Positions 5,327 through 6,868 of a stretch of DNA of 6,868 nucleotides are shown here, in pieces. A program made the translations under genes and the position numbers. Under the pieces are notes generated by a model. The model made no database searches. It had not been told where the DNA came from and saw only the letters and a list, made by a program, of their open reading frames with translations. Each line of letters begins with the position of its first letter. Position 1 is the stretch's first letter. The DNA is from Mucilaginibacter_A sp050954865 (lineage in GTDB: Bacteria; Bacteroidota; Bacteroidia; Sphingobacteriales; Sphingobacteriaceae): contig JBPBQN010000121.1 of the NCBI GenBank assembly GCA_050954865.1, positions 1 to 6,868 on the forward strand, written 5' to 3'.

Positions 5327-5346
5327 TAAAGCGAATTCAATTTTAT
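5309..5346 (+). terminator. Rho-independent terminator built into the GIY-YIG-like gene end
   Basis: GAATTCGCTTTA (5309-5320) and TAAAGCGAATTC (5327-5338) form a perfect 12-base-pair stem with a 6-base loop AACTAA, followed by AATTTTAT. The left arm encodes the last residues of the gene and the stop TAA lies in the loop. Confidence 0.75.
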
Positions 5347-5349
5347 ACC

Positions 5350-5375
5350 GATAAAAGAAGCATGCTTCTTTTATC
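5350..5375. terminator. Perfect 26-base palindrome in the convergent gap, terminator for msrB
   Basis: GATAAAAGAAGCA (5350-5362) is directly followed by its complement TGCTTCTTTTATC (5363-5375). The gap lies between the GIY-YIG-like gene and msrB (stop at 5379-5381), so it can end transcription from both sides. The half-site is the repeat also seen at 1748-1762 and 1857-1870. Confidence 0.6.
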
Positions 5376-5378
5376 AAC

Positions 5379-5873
5379 CTATTTTTTAACAAACTTGAAC
5401 GCGCCGGAGTTCATGCAATAACGTTTTCCGCCACGATCAGCCGGCCCGTCATCAAAAACGTGGCCTAAGTGGAAACCGGTACTTTTTTCAATCACTTCAT
5501 CCCGATCCATGCCGTAGCTGCTATCGTGCACAATTTCTATCTTGCTCATATCCAGCGGTTTTACAAAACTTGGCCAGCCCGTTCCAGATTCAAATTTATC
5601 CGCAGAAGAAAAAAGTGGTTCGCCAGTTGCAGCACTTACATAAATACCTTTTTCGTGATTGTTGTAATAAGCATTGTGGTAAGGTGCTTCCGTGCCTCTG
5701 TCAACCATAATATCGTAAGCAGTTGGCGAAAGTTCTTTCTTCCACTCTGCATTGGTTTTTACAATTTTTCTTTTAGGCTGATTGTCGGCCGTTTTATTCT
5801 GACCATTGATATTCTGGCATCCGAAAATACTAACCGATGCAGCCGTAAATGCGATTAAAATTAAGCGTTTCAT
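5379..5873 (-). CDS. msrB: Peptide-methionine (R)-S-oxide reductase, exported (probable lipoprotein)
   Basis: Reduces the R-epimer of methionine sulfoxide in oxidised proteins. The 164-residue precursor has a hydrophobic leader ending in SIFGC, a likely lipobox with Cys19 lipidated (F at the -2 position is atypical), then a linker to about 38 and the MsrB domain: EKGIYVSAATGEPLFSS (74-90), FESGTGWPSF (94-103), HLGHVFDDGP (135-144) and RYCMNSGAFKF (151-161). Cys153 is the catalytic residue. The protein contains only two cysteines, C19 and C153: both zinc CxxC pairs are replaced (Ser80/Thr83 and Glu129/Gly133 region), and the usual resolving-Cys position is Thr98. It would act in the envelope and depend on an external reductant. 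It is divergent from the DoxX-like gene. Confidence 0.95.
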   Translation of the reverse strand: MKRLILIAFTAASVSIFGCQNINGQNKTADNQPKRKIVKTNAEWKKELSPTAYDIMVDRGTEAPYHNAYYNNHEKGIYVSAATGEPLFSSADKFESGTGWPSFVKPLDMSKIEIVHDSSYGMDRDEVIEKSTGFHLGHVFDDGPADRGGKRYCMNSGAFKFVKK

Positions 5874-5972
5874 ATATCAATAAACGAATTTGCCTTTAAA
5901 AAAGTTTGTTTCAGGCTGAGGTACATTGTAAGGGATTTGTTAAAACTTCTTATCAATAATCAGCGTACATCT

Positions 5973-5987
5973 GTTAAATTATTTAAC
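5973..5987. promoter_or_regulatory. Palindrome GTTAAAT-T-ATTTAAC upstream of the DoxX-like gene
   Basis: GTTAAAT (5973-5979) and ATTTAAC (5981-5987) are perfect inverted repeats around a single T, ending 14 bases ahead of the ATG at 6002. It could be a regulator site in the msrB/DoxX-like divergent region, or chance in AT-rich DNA. Confidence 0.3.
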
Positions 5988-6001
5988 CTAAATTTAAGCT
6001 G

Positions 6002-6565
6002 ATGTCAATCTATCAAAAACTAAGTTTGCTGGAACTCAAAATGATTTCCTGGAAAATCAGAAACGGGATTAAAATCCTTCGTATCGCGTTGGGCGTCATC
6101 TTTTTTTGGTTTGGCATGCTTAAATTTTTTCATGGATTGAGTCCGGCAGAAGTTTTGGCAACCAGAACTATCAGCAAACTTACTTTTGGCATGATCGGCC
6201 CAAACATTTCCGTTTATATATTAGCCACTTGGGAAACATTAATTGGATTGGGTTTGCTAACCAGTATTATGCTGGATTTCACTTTGCTACTACTATATTT
6301 TCAAATGGCTGGCACGTTTTTACCAATGGTGTTTTTTCCGCACGAAATTTTTGTCGGCTCTGTTTTGATTCCAACGATGGAAGGCCAGTACATCATCAAA
6401 AATTTAGTGTTAATTAGTGCCGGAATTGTAATCGGATCAACTGTAAAGGGAGCTGGAATAATTGCCGGACCAGAAGCAAGCGTTTTAGCTAAAAAATACA
6501 ATTCAAGGTTTTTTGTGAAGCAGAAACATGCAGAAGATGTGATTGTAGTAAAGCCGGTTTCTTAG
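6002..6565 (+). CDS. DoxX/DUF417-like four-helix inner-membrane protein
   Basis: The 187-residue protein has four predicted membrane helices at about 23-43 (ILRIALGVIFFWFGMLKFF), 70-90, 92-112 and 130-147, with a hydrophilic C-terminal tail to 187. The pattern LRIALGVIFFWFGMLKF, a central ETLIGLGLL and IIKNLVLISAGIVIG matches DoxX-superfamily and DUF417 (RclC/YkgB-like) proteins, several of which act in redox or oxidative-stress settings. The family assignment is by pattern and the substrate is unknown. The start is the ATG at 6002; Met14 (6041) also fits and would trim an N-terminal amphipathic segment. It is divergent from msrB across 128 bases, which loosely supports a shared redox role. 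Its TAG overlaps the stop of the convergent downstream gene by 2 bases. Confidence 0.75.
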   Translation: MSIYQKLSLLELKMISWKIRNGIKILRIALGVIFFWFGMLKFFHGLSPAEVLATRTISKLTFGMIGPNISVYILATWETLIGLGLLTSIMLDFTLLLLYFQMAGTFLPMVFFPHEIFVGSVLIPTMEGQYIIKNLVLISAGIVIGSTVKGAGIIAGPEASVLAKKYNSRFFVKQKHAEDVIVVKPVS

Positions 6566-6868
6566 TCGGTTAGCAAATCAATGCAATGCGATTTTAACAA
6601 GGTTAATCTTTTGCTTAAAGAAGTTAAACCTGGCTGATCGTTTATTTTTTGATACAAGCTTTTAATCAGATTTAGCGTTTGCTCATCATGATCGCAGGCT
6701 TCGGCTTTTTCCAGATGCGGCAATGCTGTTTTTATCAGCTTAAAATATTGTGCTTTAAATTTTTCGTAATCCGCAGGTTTGTTTTTGGCCGAATTGATTT
6801 TCTCAGCCAAATCATTCATCGGCAGCAAATACAAATAACCTAAAGCGCGGTGCGAAACGTAATAATCC
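6562..6868 (-). CDS. C-terminal end of a probable TPR-repeat protein, 5'-truncated
   Basis: The frame is open through the right edge, so the start lies outside the window; the in-frame TTG at 6834 sits in the middle of YYVSHRALGYLYLLPMND and is not a real start. The visible ~101 residues are helical, with segments like the tetratricopeptide pattern: HRALGYLYLL, then LPHLEKAEACDHDEQTLNLIKSLYQKIND, where a helix-turn-helix follows a D/E-rich loop. The C-terminus LTSLSKRLTLLKSHCIDLLTD is charged and helical. Such proteins mediate protein contacts. The TPR call is moderately supported by this pattern only. The stop TAA overlaps the convergent DoxX-like gene's TAG. Confidence 0.55.
   Translation of the reverse strand, partial: DYYVSHRALGYLYLLPMNDLAEKINSAKNKPADYEKFKAQYFKLIKTALPHLEKAEACDHDEQTLNLIKSLYQKINDQPGLTSLSKRLTLLKSHCIDLLTD

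Noticed and set aside
5469..5858. 129-residue open frame antisense to msrB on the + strand
   Set aside because: It lies wholly opposite a well-supported MsrB gene and its peptide has no recognisable domain; it is a shadow frame.
6229..6501. Two short frames within the DoxX-like gene (+ and -)
   Set aside because: Both overlap a membrane-helix gene with continuous coding signal; hydrophobic codon bias creates them.
6562..6834. Complete 90-residue gene starting at TTG 6834
   Set aside because: The frame stays open to the window edge and the upstream residues continue the same helical pattern, so this is the end of a longer gene.

Overview
The window looks like chromosomal DNA from a Bacteroidota bacterium, probably Sphingobacteriaceae (Pedobacter/Mucilaginibacter-like). 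This rests on moderate-to-low GC, Shine-Dalgarno-poor starts, promoters of the TTTG-N18/19-TAnnTTtG type, and the style of the proteins (XRE-S24 repressor with an AGYLNGY segment, LTxxQ secreted protein, lipoprotein-like MsrB). The genus is an inference from family resemblance; no rRNA or other marker gene is present.

Left third (1-3647): a biotin locus in two convergent halves. On the + strand the C-terminal three quarters of bioA (DAPA aminotransferase) is followed after only 3 bases by a 206-residue ferritin-like diiron protein of unknown function. On the - strand bioF (KAPA synthase, TTG start) is followed by bioD (dethiobiotin synthetase). Together BioF, BioA and BioD convert a pimeloyl thioester to dethiobiotin. 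bioB and the pimeloyl-forming genes are not in view. The 362-base gap between the halves has no gene; it is packed with degenerate, mainly inverted copies of a ~35-base repeat plus two copies of a GATAAAAGAAGCAT repeat. A second short repeat family, read as QLSAIS-like peptide, has been absorbed into the coding sequence of bioA and the 3' end of bioF.

Middle (3648-5380): a terminator hairpin, a small secreted LTxxQ-type protein, and an XRE/S24 LexA-like repressor with an intact Ser-Lys dyad and Ala-Gly cleavage site. Divergent from the repressor is a 112-residue GIY-YIG-fold protein that has lost its catalytic residues. The 65-base intergenic region between them carries a good Bacteroidota promoter overlapped by an inverted repeat, which suggests a repressor-controlled pair.

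Right third (5381-6868): a signal-peptide/lipoprotein MsrB that lacks every zinc cysteine and the usual resolving cysteine, a four-helix DoxX/DUF417-like membrane protein, and the C-terminal end of a probable TPR protein running off the right edge. The last two genes converge with overlapping stop codons.

The most promising leads are the diiron protein coupled to bioA, the dead GIY-YIG protein paired with the LexA-like repressor, and the repeats that have entered protein-coding sequence.
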